Notes under the pieces: generated by a model
What the model was told of the DNA's origin: nothing
Seen by the model: only the letters and a program-made list of their open reading frames with translations
Database searches by the model: none
Source of the DNA: an uncultured Blautia sp.
Lineage (GTDB): Bacteria; Bacillota; Clostridia; Lachnospirales; Lachnospiraceae
Direction of reading: 5' to 3'
Length of the DNA: 64,000 nucleotides
Assembly: GCF_947654165.1 (NCBI RefSeq)
Contig: NZ_CANTKB010000010.1
Location: forward strand, 1 to 64,000
Program-made: the position numbers and the translations under genes
In this document: positions 25,825 through 34,271 of the stretch, piece after piece
Numbering within the stretch: the stretch's first letter is position 1
Layout: every line of letters starts with the position of its first letter

Positions 25825-27495
25825 TTAGGAGTTAGAGGACAGGGTATATGCGTGGTAAAATTCTGCTTTGTGTTTCATAAGTTCCTGGAAGGTGCCCTGT
25901 TCTTTGATTTCTCCATGTTCTATGTAGTAAATACAGTCAAATTTTTGCATATAACTGCCCAGGATGTCATGGGTGATGACAATCATAGTACAGTCTGTTT
26001 CCAGAAGCTGTGTCATGACCTCATGGGTGGTTTTCACATCTAAGCTGGCAGTAGCCTCGTCTGCAATCAGATATTGGCAGCGGCGGAGTAAAGCCCTGGC
26101 AAGAGCAATGCGTTGTGCTTGTCCGCCTGACAAATTTTTTCCGTTTTCTAATAATATGGTCTGTAATCCCTGAGGTTGTGCCTTTAGAAAATCAGACAAA
26201 CCTGCCTTATTTATAGCGTTTTGTATTTCTTCTATAGAAAAAACTTCACCAAGACAGAGATTTTCATAAATGGTGTCTGAAAAAATATAAGGGCTTTGAG
26301 GAATCATCATCATTCTTTTTAGTTTTCGCCCATCGCCTTGTATGCTTCCTTCATAGGTATCAAAATAGCCGCATAGTAGTTTTCCCAGGGTGGATTTTCC
26401 ACTGCCGCTGCTCCCTATGAGAGCTATTTTCTGATGCTTTGATAGAGAAAGGGAGATGTTTTTTAGCACAGGTAAAGTGGTGCCAGGATAAGTGAAACTC
26501 AAATTTTTTATGAGGATATTGACTGCATCTTCTGGTTCCGTAATCTGAGACTGGTCTGTTTCTTCATTTAAAATTCCTTCCAGTTTTTCTTTCACTGCCT
26601 TAGAAGCTTTAAATTTAGCATAAGCATCAGAAACCATTCTGCCGGGAGAAATAACAAAATTAGCCAGAGATTGTGCAGTGATTAAATATCCCATGGTTAG
26701 TTTTCCCTCATAAACCATTAATACACCAAACAAGAGTACCATGGTGTTGGGAATCCAGGAAAGCAATGAAGAAAGAACCGCAGAAAGATTTAGCATACCC
26801 TGGGTACGGAATTCTTCTTTTTGCAGCTTTTTGGCTTCGCTGGCATGAGTATGGGAAAAATAAGAAAGAGCACCAGTCACCAGCAAGGTTTCAAATCCTT
26901 TTAGAAGTTCCCCTGTTTTTGATGTATATTCAGCCATGGTTTTGGAATATTGCTTACGGAAAACGCCCATCTTTCTGGCGAGAAGCCTGGGAATTACCAG
27001 GGGAGCAATGCCAAGGAGCATGGATACGGCAAGAAGGAAAGGGGAAATCACGGCAATCATTACCAAAGCAGCAAGCATCATACTGCCCCACATGAACATA
27101 TGGAAAATACTCATATAGTATTCATCATAAATTAGCCGCAGGTCATTGGTCAGACAGGAGAGCAGTTCACCGCTGTTTTGGGATAAATAACCTTCCATGC
27201 TCTTTCTTGTCTGTTTGTCCATGATATCCTTTCGGATTTGTTCACAGCTTTTACAGGATATTTTTGTGAAGGACATTCTGCTGGAATACTCCAGGATGTG
27301 GCTGAGCAAAATAATAGCAATGCCTTGGAAAAGGCAAAGAATGGCAGAGTGTTTATCTGGTGCGTCAATAATCCACTGCATAATATAGGATTTTAACGGT
27401 GCTGCTATAGCAAGACAGAAGGTGCTGAAAAGAAAAAGGAAATATAAGGGCTTTTTTTCCAGGAGATATTTCCACAAGGTTCGTTGTATGTGCAT
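25825..27495 (-). CDS. ABC exporter, fused membrane and ATPase domains
   Basis: A 556-residue half-transporter: an N-terminal six-helix exporter domain (about 1-300) followed by an ATPase domain with Walker A GSSGSGKSTLGKLLCG, signature LSGGQAQRIALARALL, Walker B LIADEATASLD and H-loop ITHD. I start it at the ATG at 27495, behind AAAGGAGTTG. The frame stays open up to 27732, but the extra 79 codons cross the divergent promoter and look like non-coding AT-rich sequence. No partner half-transporter, peptide precursor or accessory gene adjoins it, so the cargo is unknown; it presumably works as a homodimer. Confidence 0.88.
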   Translation of the reverse strand: MHIQRTLWKYLLEKKPLYFLFLFSTFCLAIAAPLKSYIMQWIIDAPDKHSAILCLFQGIAIILLSHILEYSSRMSFTKISCKSCEQIRKDIMDKQTRKSMEGYLSQNSGELLSCLTNDLRLIYDEYYMSIFHMFMWGSMMLAALVMIAVISPFLLAVSMLLGIAPLVIPRLLARKMGVFRKQYSKTMAEYTSKTGELLKGFETLLVTGALSYFSHTHASEAKKLQKEEFRTQGMLNLSAVLSSLLSWIPNTMVLLFGVLMVYEGKLTMGYLITAQSLANFVISPGRMVSDAYAKFKASKAVKEKLEGILNEETDQSQITEPEDAVNILIKNLSFTYPGTTLPVLKNISLSLSKHQKIALIGSSGSGKSTLGKLLCGYFDTYEGSIQGDGRKLKRMMMIPQSPYIFSDTIYENLCLGEVFSIEEIQNAINKAGLSDFLKAQPQGLQTILLENGKNLSGGQAQRIALARALLRRCQYLIADEATASLDVKTTHEVMTQLLETDCTMIVITHDILGSYMQKFDCIYYIEHGEIKEQGTFQELMKHKAEFYHAYTLSSNS

Positions 27496-27589
27496 GATAA
27501 GCAACTCCTTTCTGAATGTAATGTGATAAAAGGTCGAATTAAGTATATACGGAAACAAAAGATAATACAAGAGAGAAACAAAAATAGAG

Positions 27590-27618
27590 TTGTAGTTTGT
27601 TTTTTCTTCGTCTATAAT
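27590..27618 (+). promoter_or_regulatory. promoter of the DUF262/AAA cassette
   Basis: TTGTAG (27590-27595), 17-base spacer, TATAAT (27613-27618). An AT-rich dyad TCTATAATG...ATATAGA overlaps the -10 and could be an operator. Confidence 0.65.
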
Positions 27619-27654
27619 GATAATATAATATAGACGTGAAAGGCGTAGTTTGAA

Positions 27655-29022
27655 ATGAAAATTGCAGTTAAAATTCTGGATATTGATGAAAAAAATGAAG
27701 AGATTACACTGATTGAAATGCGTGAGGGACATGAAATTTTATGGCTAAACAGTGAAAAAGAGTATGCAGGACCAGATTTTCAGATGAAGTTTGTTTTAGA
27801 TAAAAATAGTATTGTGCCGAAAGAAATCTGTCTGGGAAAAAACATCATGGAAACAGAGGATGATTTAAAACACAAATTTTCAGAACTGTTGTTTGAGGAG
27901 CGGATGGAAGAGAGTATCAATCAAAATGACGGATTTGATTCTGCAGATGAGGAAGAGGAAGAAAAAGAGAAAATTAATCCTTATAATCCTAAATTAATCA
28001 GGGTGGATACTAAACCGTTTTCTATTTTTCAGATTAGCCAGATGATAGAGAATGAAGACATCGATTTGTCACCAGATTTTCAGAGAGGATTTGTATGGAA
28101 TGATATTACCAGAAAGTCCAGACTTATCGAATCACTTCTTTTAAGGATTCCATTGCCTGTATTTTATTTTGCCCAGGATGAAGAAGGGTTATTTCAGGTA
28201 GTGGACGGTGTACAAAGACTGACTGTAATTCAATCTTTTATGAAGAATGAATTCAAACTTAAAAATCTGGAATATCTTCATGAGTGTGAAGGAAAATGGT
28301 TTCGTAATCCTAATGTAGAAAAAGATATGAGTTTATCAGGAATCTATACCAGAAGGATAGAACAGACACAATTATTTATCAATGTAATTGATCCTCAGAC
28401 ACCTTACAGGGTAAAATATGATATCTTTAAACGTATTAATACAGGAGGAAAGACACTGAACAACCAGGAAATCCGTAATTGTCTTGCTTATGCCAGAACG
28501 CGGGAATTTTTACATGCATTATCAAAATCTGAAGAATTTTTAAGAGCTACCAGAAAAAGCATCAGTCCTGTTAGAATGGCGGATGAAGAATTGATTCTCC
28601 GATTTATCGCCTTTTACTTAATTGATACGGGAATATCTGAAACAAAAGAATATAGAGGCGGAATGGATGAACTGCTGGATGAGACAGTGAGTTTTTTAAA
28701 TGGAGCAGAAATTTCATTGTTTAAGGAGATACGGATGGCATTTTTAAACGCCATGAATCATGCATACTTTATTTTTGGTGACAGGGCTTTCAGAAAAGCA
28801 AATTATATTAATAAAGCTTTATTTCTTGGGCTCACAAGATGTCTTTGGAAATATTCAGGGGAAGAAATTGAGAAAAAGAACATTTATAAGATAAAACAAG
28901 AATTAGAAAGAGCGATTCAGGAAAATATTGGTTTTACAAATGCATTGTCTATGGCAACAAATGATGCACGCAATGTTATTAAAGTGTATGAGACGATTCA
29001 TGATATTATTCAGGAGGCATAA
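27655..29022 (+). CDS. DUF262 (GmrSD/ParB-like) protein, first gene of a putative defence cassette
   Basis: 455 residues. The N-terminal 95 or so residues form an unassigned beta-rich module, followed by an acidic linker (DEEEEEKEK, near 100-108). The DUF262 domain (about 120-290) shows DLSPDFQRGFVW, LLLRIPLPVFYFAQ, the nucleotide-hydrolysis motif VVDGVQRLTVIQSF and RINTGGKTLNNQEIRN. DGxQR is the hallmark of DUF262 enzymes such as GmrS, BrxR-linked and other phage-defence effectors. A helical C-terminal region follows. The gene is AT-rich relative to its metabolic neighbours. Its stop codon is followed with no gap by the ATG of the AAA gene, so the products are coupled. Confidence 0.85.
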   Translation: MKIAVKILDIDEKNEEITLIEMREGHEILWLNSEKEYAGPDFQMKFVLDKNSIVPKEICLGKNIMETEDDLKHKFSELLFEERMEESINQNDGFDSADEEEEEKEKINPYNPKLIRVDTKPFSIFQISQMIENEDIDLSPDFQRGFVWNDITRKSRLIESLLLRIPLPVFYFAQDEEGLFQVVDGVQRLTVIQSFMKNEFKLKNLEYLHECEGKWFRNPNVEKDMSLSGIYTRRIEQTQLFINVIDPQTPYRVKYDIFKRINTGGKTLNNQEIRNCLAYARTREFLHALSKSEEFLRATRKSISPVRMADEELILRFIAFYLIDTGISETKEYRGGMDELLDETVSFLNGAEISLFKEIRMAFLNAMNHAYFIFGDRAFRKANYINKALFLGLTRCLWKYSGEEIEKKNIYKIKQELERAIQENIGFTNALSMATNDARNVIKVYETIHDIIQEA

Positions 29023-30144
29023 ATGAATCAAAAGGTTGAGATTAAGAATTTTAAGTGTTTTACAAAAGCTACAAAAATTTCTTTAGGAAAAATAACCGGA
29101 CTAGTTGGAATGAATTCTGTTGGAAAATCATCTGCGATACAGACGCTGCTGATGGCCAGACAGATATATGATAATGCATATCTATACAGGGATACAAAAA
29201 TACAGGAATATCATATTGATTTAAATGGAACATATGGTTTACAGTTAGGAGAAGCCCAGACATTAAACTCTTCTGTAGAAGGGGAAGATGTTGCTGTGAA
29301 AATAGATGATTATCTCTTTGTTTTTAGCTCTTCGCAGGAAAATCCTTTGCAGTTTTCTGTGAAATGTTCTTATTCCTTGCAGGAGCTGATGAAAGCAAAA
29401 GGGATTTTTGCAGAAAATTTTTATTATTTAAATGCAGAAAGACTTGGTCCAAGAACTTATCAGAGCATTCATATGAAAGAAACTATGGGATGTGGGATTC
29501 ATGGTGAAAATACGTTTCATTTTATTAAACAGTACGAAACTAAGAAGATAGAACCGGAAAGATATTTTCCACTTGATGAGCTGAAAAAAGTGCCTACAGT
29601 AAACAAACAGATAGAATATTGGATGGATTATGTGATTCCAGGAATTGAATTAAATGTCAGCGAAATGACGAATTTAGGAATTAGTCATCTAAGTATCAGG
29701 CAACAGGTGTTTGATACAGGATTTATGACACCTTATAATTTTGGGTTTGGAATTTCTTATGTTTTACCCGTTATTGCGACAGGCTTGTTAGCAGAAAAAG
29801 AATCTATGTTTTTAGTAGAGAATCCAGAAGCACATCTTCATCCAGGCGGACAGTCAAGAATTGGATTTTTTTTGGCATGTATGGCTCTGGCTGGTGTACA
29901 GATTGTGGTAGAAACTCATAGTGAACATGTGATTAATGGGATTCGGATTGCTGCTATAAAATATGGTTTAGAGCCAGAAGATATTAGCATTAATTTTTTC
30001 TCAGCGGATTCTCTTTCAGGGGAGCACCGGGTGAGAAGATTAGAATTAGATGAAAAAATGGACATTATGGAGTGGCCAGATGGATTTTTGGATCAGGAAG
30101 AAAAGGATTTAAGGACACTGCGAAAATTGAGGAAAAATAAATGA
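29023..30144 (+). CDS. AAA ATPase, DUF3696-type (OLD/SMC-like), second gene of the cassette
   Basis: A 373-residue ABC-type AAA ATPase. It starts with VEIKNFKCFTKATKISLG and Walker A GLVGMNSVGKSS, has Walker B FLVENPEAHLHPGGQS, and the D/H-loop region VVETHSEHVINGIRIA. The C-terminus (ADSLSGEHRVRRLELDEK, EWPDGFLDQEEKDL) matches DUF3696. There is no Toprim nuclease domain, unlike GajA or OLD. It abuts the DUF262 gene and overlaps the next gene by four bases (ATGA). The family is a recurrent partner in phage-defence loci; its role here is inferred. Confidence 0.85.
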   Translation: MNQKVEIKNFKCFTKATKISLGKITGLVGMNSVGKSSAIQTLLMARQIYDNAYLYRDTKIQEYHIDLNGTYGLQLGEAQTLNSSVEGEDVAVKIDDYLFVFSSSQENPLQFSVKCSYSLQELMKAKGIFAENFYYLNAERLGPRTYQSIHMKETMGCGIHGENTFHFIKQYETKKIEPERYFPLDELKKVPTVNKQIEYWMDYVIPGIELNVSEMTNLGISHLSIRQQVFDTGFMTPYNFGFGISYVLPVIATGLLAEKESMFLVENPEAHLHPGGQSRIGFFLACMALAGVQIVVETHSEHVINGIRIAAIKYGLEPEDISINFFSADSLSGEHRVRRLELDEKMDIMEWPDGFLDQEEKDLRTLRKLRKNK

Positions 30145-30986
30145 AATTAGATGCCGTATGGACACAGGAGTTACCGGAACAGATTCCGCAGAAAGATAAA
30201 GAAAGTGTAGAAAATTTGCTGGAAATGTTGGATTTCTGTGATGAGAATGAAATCAAGAATTATCTGGATGAAGATGCACTTTATGAGAATAATGAGTTCT
30301 GTGATTGGATATATTCAAAAACAGATAGAGATATGAATGATATGAAAAGAGAACTCATGAAAAAGACAAGCAGATATACACATCTTACGCAGGAGCAGCA
30401 GAAAGAATATTTGCAAACCATAGGAAAGCCTGAAGAAAACAAAAGGTTTGGTGTTGATTTTAGAGAAGAAGAATTTTACGCAGCCTCCAAAATGAAATTA
30501 TACCAGATAGCAAGACGGTATTTAAAGAAAGAGAAAAGAAGTGATTTTGTGCAAGATATATCATTTTGTTTTCCTGATATTTATTTTGATACAAGTGTAG
30601 ATGCTTCTATGCATACGTTAAACAGAAGATTTGAGGATATCAGAGAAGAGATTGTTGAACATTTAACAGCACTGGATAGTTACAGAAAACAGTTTTTAAA
30701 GTCTACAAAAGAGAATAGAGGATATAGAGAAATCGCAGATGCGTTTCAGGAGTATAGTAAAATAGATTGTTCTCCTCAGGCAAATCGGAAAAATGTAAAA
30801 GAATTGAAACGAGAATTTGAAAATACAATTAGTCACACAGTTGAAAGTGTTAATTGTGAATTACATACAAAATTTAACAAATTTAATACTGACAGAACAA
30901 AACAAGATAGAATATACTTTGCACCTGCAAAAGAGGGGATTCAAGACGGAAAAGTAATTGTCATACATATAGGAAAGCATTTATAA
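30141..30986 (+). CDS. unknown protein, third gene of the DUF262/AAA cassette
   Basis: 281 residues, soluble, predicted mostly helical, rich in Lys and Glu. I recognise no family. Features that might help: the N-terminal PEQIPQKDKESVENLLEML helix, CFPDIYFDTSVDASMHTLN near residues 147-165 followed by a charged helix, and a compact C-terminal end RIYFAPAKEGIQDGKVIVI. It could be a PIN-like or other effector nuclease or an adaptor, but no catalytic motif is certain. Its ATG overlaps the AAA stop, so it is a fixed part of the operon, and a terminator follows. Confidence 0.75.
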   Translation: MKLDAVWTQELPEQIPQKDKESVENLLEMLDFCDENEIKNYLDEDALYENNEFCDWIYSKTDRDMNDMKRELMKKTSRYTHLTQEQQKEYLQTIGKPEENKRFGVDFREEEFYAASKMKLYQIARRYLKKEKRSDFVQDISFCFPDIYFDTSVDASMHTLNRRFEDIREEIVEHLTALDSYRKQFLKSTKENRGYREIADAFQEYSKIDCSPQANRKNVKELKREFENTISHTVESVNCELHTKFNKFNTDRTKQDRIYFAPAKEGIQDGKVIVIHIGKHL

Positions 30987-30992
30987 GTCAAT

Positions 30993-31045
30993 AAAACGTG
31001 CTATATTTTACAATTTATGTAGAATACAGCACGTTTTCTGTCTCT
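30993..31045 (+). terminator. terminator of the DUF262/AAA cassette
   Basis: AAAACGTGCTATATTTTAC pairs with GTAGAATACAGCACGTTTT (two G-U pairs), seven-base loop, T-rich tail. It isolates the cassette from the two-component operon. Confidence 0.85.
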
Positions 31046-31057
31046 TGTGCAAATCTA

Positions 31058-31086
31058 TTGAGCTGCCGAAAAAAATAGAATATAAT
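31058..31086 (+). promoter_or_regulatory. promoter of the LytTR two-component operon
   Basis: TTGAGC (31058-31063), 17-base spacer, TATAAT (31081-31086), 28 bases before the response regulator. Confidence 0.7.
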
Positions 31087-31114
31087 CAAAGAAAAAAAGA
31101 ATTGAGTTATAAGT

Positions 31115-31822
31115 ATGAAAATAGCAATTTGTGATGATGAAAAAAGTGCAAGAGATATTCTTTTACAAATGTTATCTGAATATCCGGACTCCTTTTCCTG
31201 TTTAGATACCTATGAAAGTGGGGAAGCATTTCTGGAAACTCATAAAAACTATGACCTTTTGTTTTTGGATATTGACATGAAAGGGATGGATGGTATTGAA
31301 ACAGCGAGGAAAATCCGTTTAAAGGATAAAAAACTGAAAATTGTTTATGTGACAGCTTACAGAGAGTATGCTGGAAAGGCATTTTCTGTTCATGCTTTTG
31401 GGTATTTGCTGAAACCAGTGAAAAAGGAAAAACTGTTTGCCCAGATTGAAGATGCGAAATCCTACCGGGAAGAGGAAAAACAGGAGGAAGAACCGCTGGA
31501 ATTTGTGACAACAGAGGGCAGGGTGCTTTTGAGGCCAGGAGATATTTATTATTTTGAATTCTGGAACCGGAAAATTAAAATCAGCACCAAAGACGGGCAA
31601 ATGGAAATGAAGGGGAAAATCAGTGATATCCGTGAGAAGATGCTGGAATATGGTTTTGCAGCTCCGCATAAAAGTTTTGTAGTAAACATGGGTCAGATAA
31701 AAAATATCAAAGGCTATGAAATTTCACTGATGAATGGAGAACAGATTCCCTTGTCTCAGAAACAGGCGGTGGGTTTTAAGGAAACCTTGAGTAAATATCT
31801 GGCAGACCGGAAGGAGGTATGA
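31115..31822 (+). CDS. LytTR-family response regulator
   Basis: 235 residues: receiver domain (about 1-120) with acidic pocket IAICDDEKSA, phosphoacceptor Asp in LLFLDIDMKGMDG and Lys in YLLKPVKKEKL, then a LytTR DNA-binding domain (about 130-232; EFVTTEGRVLLRPGDIYYFE, FAAPHKSFVVNMGQIKNI). Same architecture as AgrA/VirR. Followed after one base by a GHKL kinase, its evident partner. Target genes are unknown; the lipoprotein gene downstream is one candidate. Confidence 0.92.
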   Translation: MKIAICDDEKSARDILLQMLSEYPDSFSCLDTYESGEAFLETHKNYDLLFLDIDMKGMDGIETARKIRLKDKKLKIVYVTAYREYAGKAFSVHAFGYLLKPVKKEKLFAQIEDAKSYREEEKQEEEPLEFVTTEGRVLLRPGDIYYFEFWNRKIKISTKDGQMEMKGKISDIREKMLEYGFAAPHKSFVVNMGQIKNIKGYEISLMNGEQIPLSQKQAVGFKETLSKYLADRKEV

Positions 31823-31823
31823 T

Positions 31824-32984
31824 ATGGAGATTCTATATGGAATCGATGTCCTGGTGCTTCTCTTCACAGGAATCTGGTATGGATATGGGATACGGAGCGG
31901 GAAGAAAAAGGAAAAACGCACCTGTGTGTTTTATGTTCTTTTATTTTTGGCAGGAGTAGTGCTTAGCTGGTCTTTTTCCGTTTATGTGGAAAATATGGTT
32001 TTTTCAGAAATAGTAGCCAGCAACTTCCTGTGGCTCCATATTCAGGATCCTTTTACAGAGGCTGCGAAGATTGCGGCTGCAAGCAGGTGGGGGCTGGAAG
32101 TTTTATGGGCGTGGATGTTGTCCGGACTTTTAAAGAAGGAACAGGATGCGGAAATTTTGAAGAAGCAAAAACTTCTATTCTGGGCAATGCCATTGATTTC
32201 TGTTTTTATATTACTTTCCTTTTATTGGATGAGCGAGTATTATGTGGCCTGGAATGGATACGGGCTGATTCTTGTAAATGTACTTTTGCTTTTTGCCATG
32301 AATGGCTGTTCGGTTTATTTTTACCGTCTTGTGACAAAGGGATATGAGGCAGAGAAGCAGTACCGCCTATACAGACAAAGAGAAGAACTGGTCTATGAGC
32401 ACTATCAGAAATTGGAACAAAACTATCAGGCTTCCAGAAAGATTGTTCACGATATGAAAAACCACATGCAGGCCATGATGAAATTATATGAAGAAGGACA
32501 GACAGAAGAGGCACATTCCTATGGCCTGGAGGTGTTTCATTTACTGAATCAGACAGGCCATATGTGGTACACAGAAAACCGCATGTTAAATATTATTCTC
32601 AATGAAAAACTTTCAGAAGAAGAGATGAAAGGAGTAGCTTTGACACTGGACATAGAGGAGCACAGCCTGGATGGCATCCGGGAAATCGATCTTACTACGA
32701 TTTTTGCGAATCTGCTGGATAATGCAATAGAGGCTCTGGGTGTGCAGGAGGAACATGATAAATTTTTGAAAATTTATGTAGGAAGAGTCGGGGATTTTCT
32801 TATGATTGAACTAAGTAATTCCAAAGGAAGGAGGCGTAAAAAGAAGGAAAATCACCAGGGGCTTGGACTGAAAAATGTAAAAGAAGCAATAGACAAATAT
32901 GAAGGAACCTGTACTATAGAAGAAAATGAAAAGCAGTATAGAGTGATTCTTATGATACCTTCTCTTTTGCATGAGGAGAAGTAG
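31824..32984 (+). CDS. GHKL sensor histidine kinase (AgrC-like)
   Basis: 386 residues: an N-terminal membrane domain with about five or six hydrophobic segments (1-175), a coiled-coil dimerisation helix with the phospho-His in KIVHDMKNHMQAM (near residue 212), and a GHKL ATPase domain with N-box TTIFANLLDNAIEALG and G-box QGLGLKNVKEAI. Architecture is that of AgrC-type peptide sensors, but no autoinducer peptide gene is seen nearby. AGGAGGTATGAT gives a strong ribosome site. Confidence 0.9.
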   Translation: MEILYGIDVLVLLFTGIWYGYGIRSGKKKEKRTCVFYVLLFLAGVVLSWSFSVYVENMVFSEIVASNFLWLHIQDPFTEAAKIAAASRWGLEVLWAWMLSGLLKKEQDAEILKKQKLLFWAMPLISVFILLSFYWMSEYYVAWNGYGLILVNVLLLFAMNGCSVYFYRLVTKGYEAEKQYRLYRQREELVYEHYQKLEQNYQASRKIVHDMKNHMQAMMKLYEEGQTEEAHSYGLEVFHLLNQTGHMWYTENRMLNIILNEKLSEEEMKGVALTLDIEEHSLDGIREIDLTTIFANLLDNAIEALGVQEEHDKFLKIYVGRVGDFLMIELSNSKGRRRKKKENHQGLGLKNVKEAIDKYEGTCTIEENEKQYRVILMIPSLLHEEK

Positions 32985-33004
32985 TAGAAAGGGAGTGTGT
33001 GAAT

Positions 33005-33415
33005 ATGAAGAAATTAGTGGGAATTTTTATGATGATATGTTTAATGCTTAGTATGGCTGGGTGTGGAGGGAAACTTTCCAAAGAATTTGACGAAACAGAG
33101 GTAAAGGAAGCGGCAGAGGAAATGGTAAATCTTATTAATGCTGGTGAACTTTCCCAGGTTTATGAGAATTCCTTTACTCCAGTATTAACAAACAGTGTGA
33201 AACTGGAAGAGCTTCAGGAAACCATAGATTATGTATTGGATAAGCTGGGTGAATTTCAGTCTTTTGAAAAAGTCCAGATAAAAGGTATAAAAGATAAGAA
33301 TACAGGAACCCAGTATGCGACTGCAGTAGTGCTGGCAAAATATGAAGAAGGAAATGCCATGTTTACCATTTCTTTTGATACGGATATGTTATGTGCAGGG
33401 TTCTTTATTAAGTAA
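33005..33415 (+). CDS. DUF3887-like lipoprotein
   Basis: 136 residues. Signal peptide MKKLVGIFMMICLMLSMAGC ends in a lipobox (Cys 20), then a small alpha+beta domain resembling DUF3887 (EEMVNLINAGELSQVYENSF, a dimerisation-type fold). A GTG six bases upstream is in frame but too close to the ribosome site. It sits 20 bases after the kinase gene and is probably in the same operon, so it may be an envelope sensor or a target. A CACAC...GTGTG hairpin follows. Confidence 0.8.
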   Translation: MKKLVGIFMMICLMLSMAGCGGKLSKEFDETEVKEAAEEMVNLINAGELSQVYENSFTPVLTNSVKLEELQETIDYVLDKLGEFQSFEKVQIKGIKDKNTGTQYATAVVLAKYEEGNAMFTISFDTDMLCAGFFIK

Positions 33416-33926
33416 CTCAAATTTCACACACCATTTAGTGTGCTGTACTTTGAAAAATTAATACCTTCATCCATAAAAAAACTATGTCAGCATCAATAGA
33501 AAGTGCTTGTAGGGGTCGAGATTTTATCAGCCAGACCACAAATAGGTGGGGTTACATGTTTTTCTCATATAAGCCTACTTTTTTGTGGTCTCAATAGGCT
33601 AAACTTCAGGATTTCCACTTTTCAACTTATTTTTCTAGAGGAAAACATAGGCCAAATTTAGAGAATCTTGCTTAGCAGCCTATTTATCTTCAAAATAAGT
33701 AGGTGTAATTTCAGATTTTATTAAAACCCACCTATTCGTGTCCGAAAAAGGTAGGCTAAAATTTACAAAATAGCATTTTTAACCGAAAAATATTGAAACA
33801 GGGGTTCGCCTGCTGCCACAATGCTGTTTTATGAGTTGAAATATTGATTTTTTTTACATAGGAGTCCCATGTTTTGATGTGGGGAGTTTGAGTAAGTAAG
33901 ATAAGTGATTTTCGGAGGGAAGGTTT
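33416..33926. other. gene-free 511-base interval holding phased repeat array A
   Basis: No credible ORF on either strand. A short CACAC/GTGTG hairpin near 33427-33443 follows the lipoprotein gene. The phased array occupies 33543-33786. From 33787 to the AGGGAAGG ribosome site before 33927 I see only AT-rich sequence. Confidence 0.7.
33543..33786. repeat. phased dyad-block array A: five 35-nt blocks, 52-nt period
   Basis: Blocks start at 33543, 33595, 33648, 33700 and 33752 (steps 52, 53, 52, 52) and each spans 35 bases. Left/right ends are TAGGTG/AAGCCTA, TAGGCTA/AACTTA, TAGGCCA/CAGCCTA, TAGGTG/CCACCTA and TAGGCTA/TAACCGA (the second and fifth right ends are degenerate). Ends are near-complementary within a block, while the interior and the 17-18-base linkers are not conserved. 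The first block is extended by a ten-base outer stem (AGACCACAAA at 33533 with TTTGTGGTCT at 33582). Same design as array B at 46454-46749. Not a CRISPR: conserved parts are only six or seven bases. Function unknown. Confidence 0.85.
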
Positions 33927-34271
33927 ATGTCAATAGAACTTTATCTTGCAGGTGGTGTGAGTATTCTGTTTCTGTTGTTGGCACTTTTATTTGCTGTTTT
34001 GGGCGAAAAAGGAGCCATGTTGGTGTCTGGTTTTAATACCATGCCAAAAGATAAGCGGGAGCAGTATGGCAAAGTTAGAATAAGCAAAGACCAGAGAAAT
34101 CTCTTTTTTCTTTGGAGCGGACTTTGGGCTGTTGGGGCTTTTAGCGTTTGGCTGATTTCTGAAAAGATAATTTATGTGATATTGGTAATACAATTGGTGT
34201 TATTTTTTCGAGAAGTTCATATGGATGAAGAAAAGACGTTTGGGAAATACAGAAAGAGGGAAGGTTTATGA
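33927..34271 (+). CDS. DUF3784-like small membrane protein
   Basis: 114 residues with three hydrophobic segments (about 5-28, 60-76, 81-96) and the FNTMPKDKREQYGK motif between the first two, typical of DUF3784 proteins. Function unknown. Its stop overlaps the ATG of the next gene (ATGA), so the two are translated together. Confidence 0.75.
   Translation: MSIELYLAGGVSILFLLLALLFAVLGEKGAMLVSGFNTMPKDKREQYGKVRISKDQRNLFFLWSGLWAVGAFSVWLISEKIIYVILVIQLVLFFREVHMDEEKTFGKYRKREGL

Noticed and set aside
27496..27732. Long N-terminal extension of the ABC exporter on the minus strand
   Set aside because: It crosses the promoter and start of the DUF262 gene, is not family-like, and a strong ribosome site fits the ATG at 27495.
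33543..33786. Arrays A and B as CRISPR arrays
   Set aside because: Conserved parts are only six or seven bases at block ends, the interiors and linkers both vary, and no cas gene is near.
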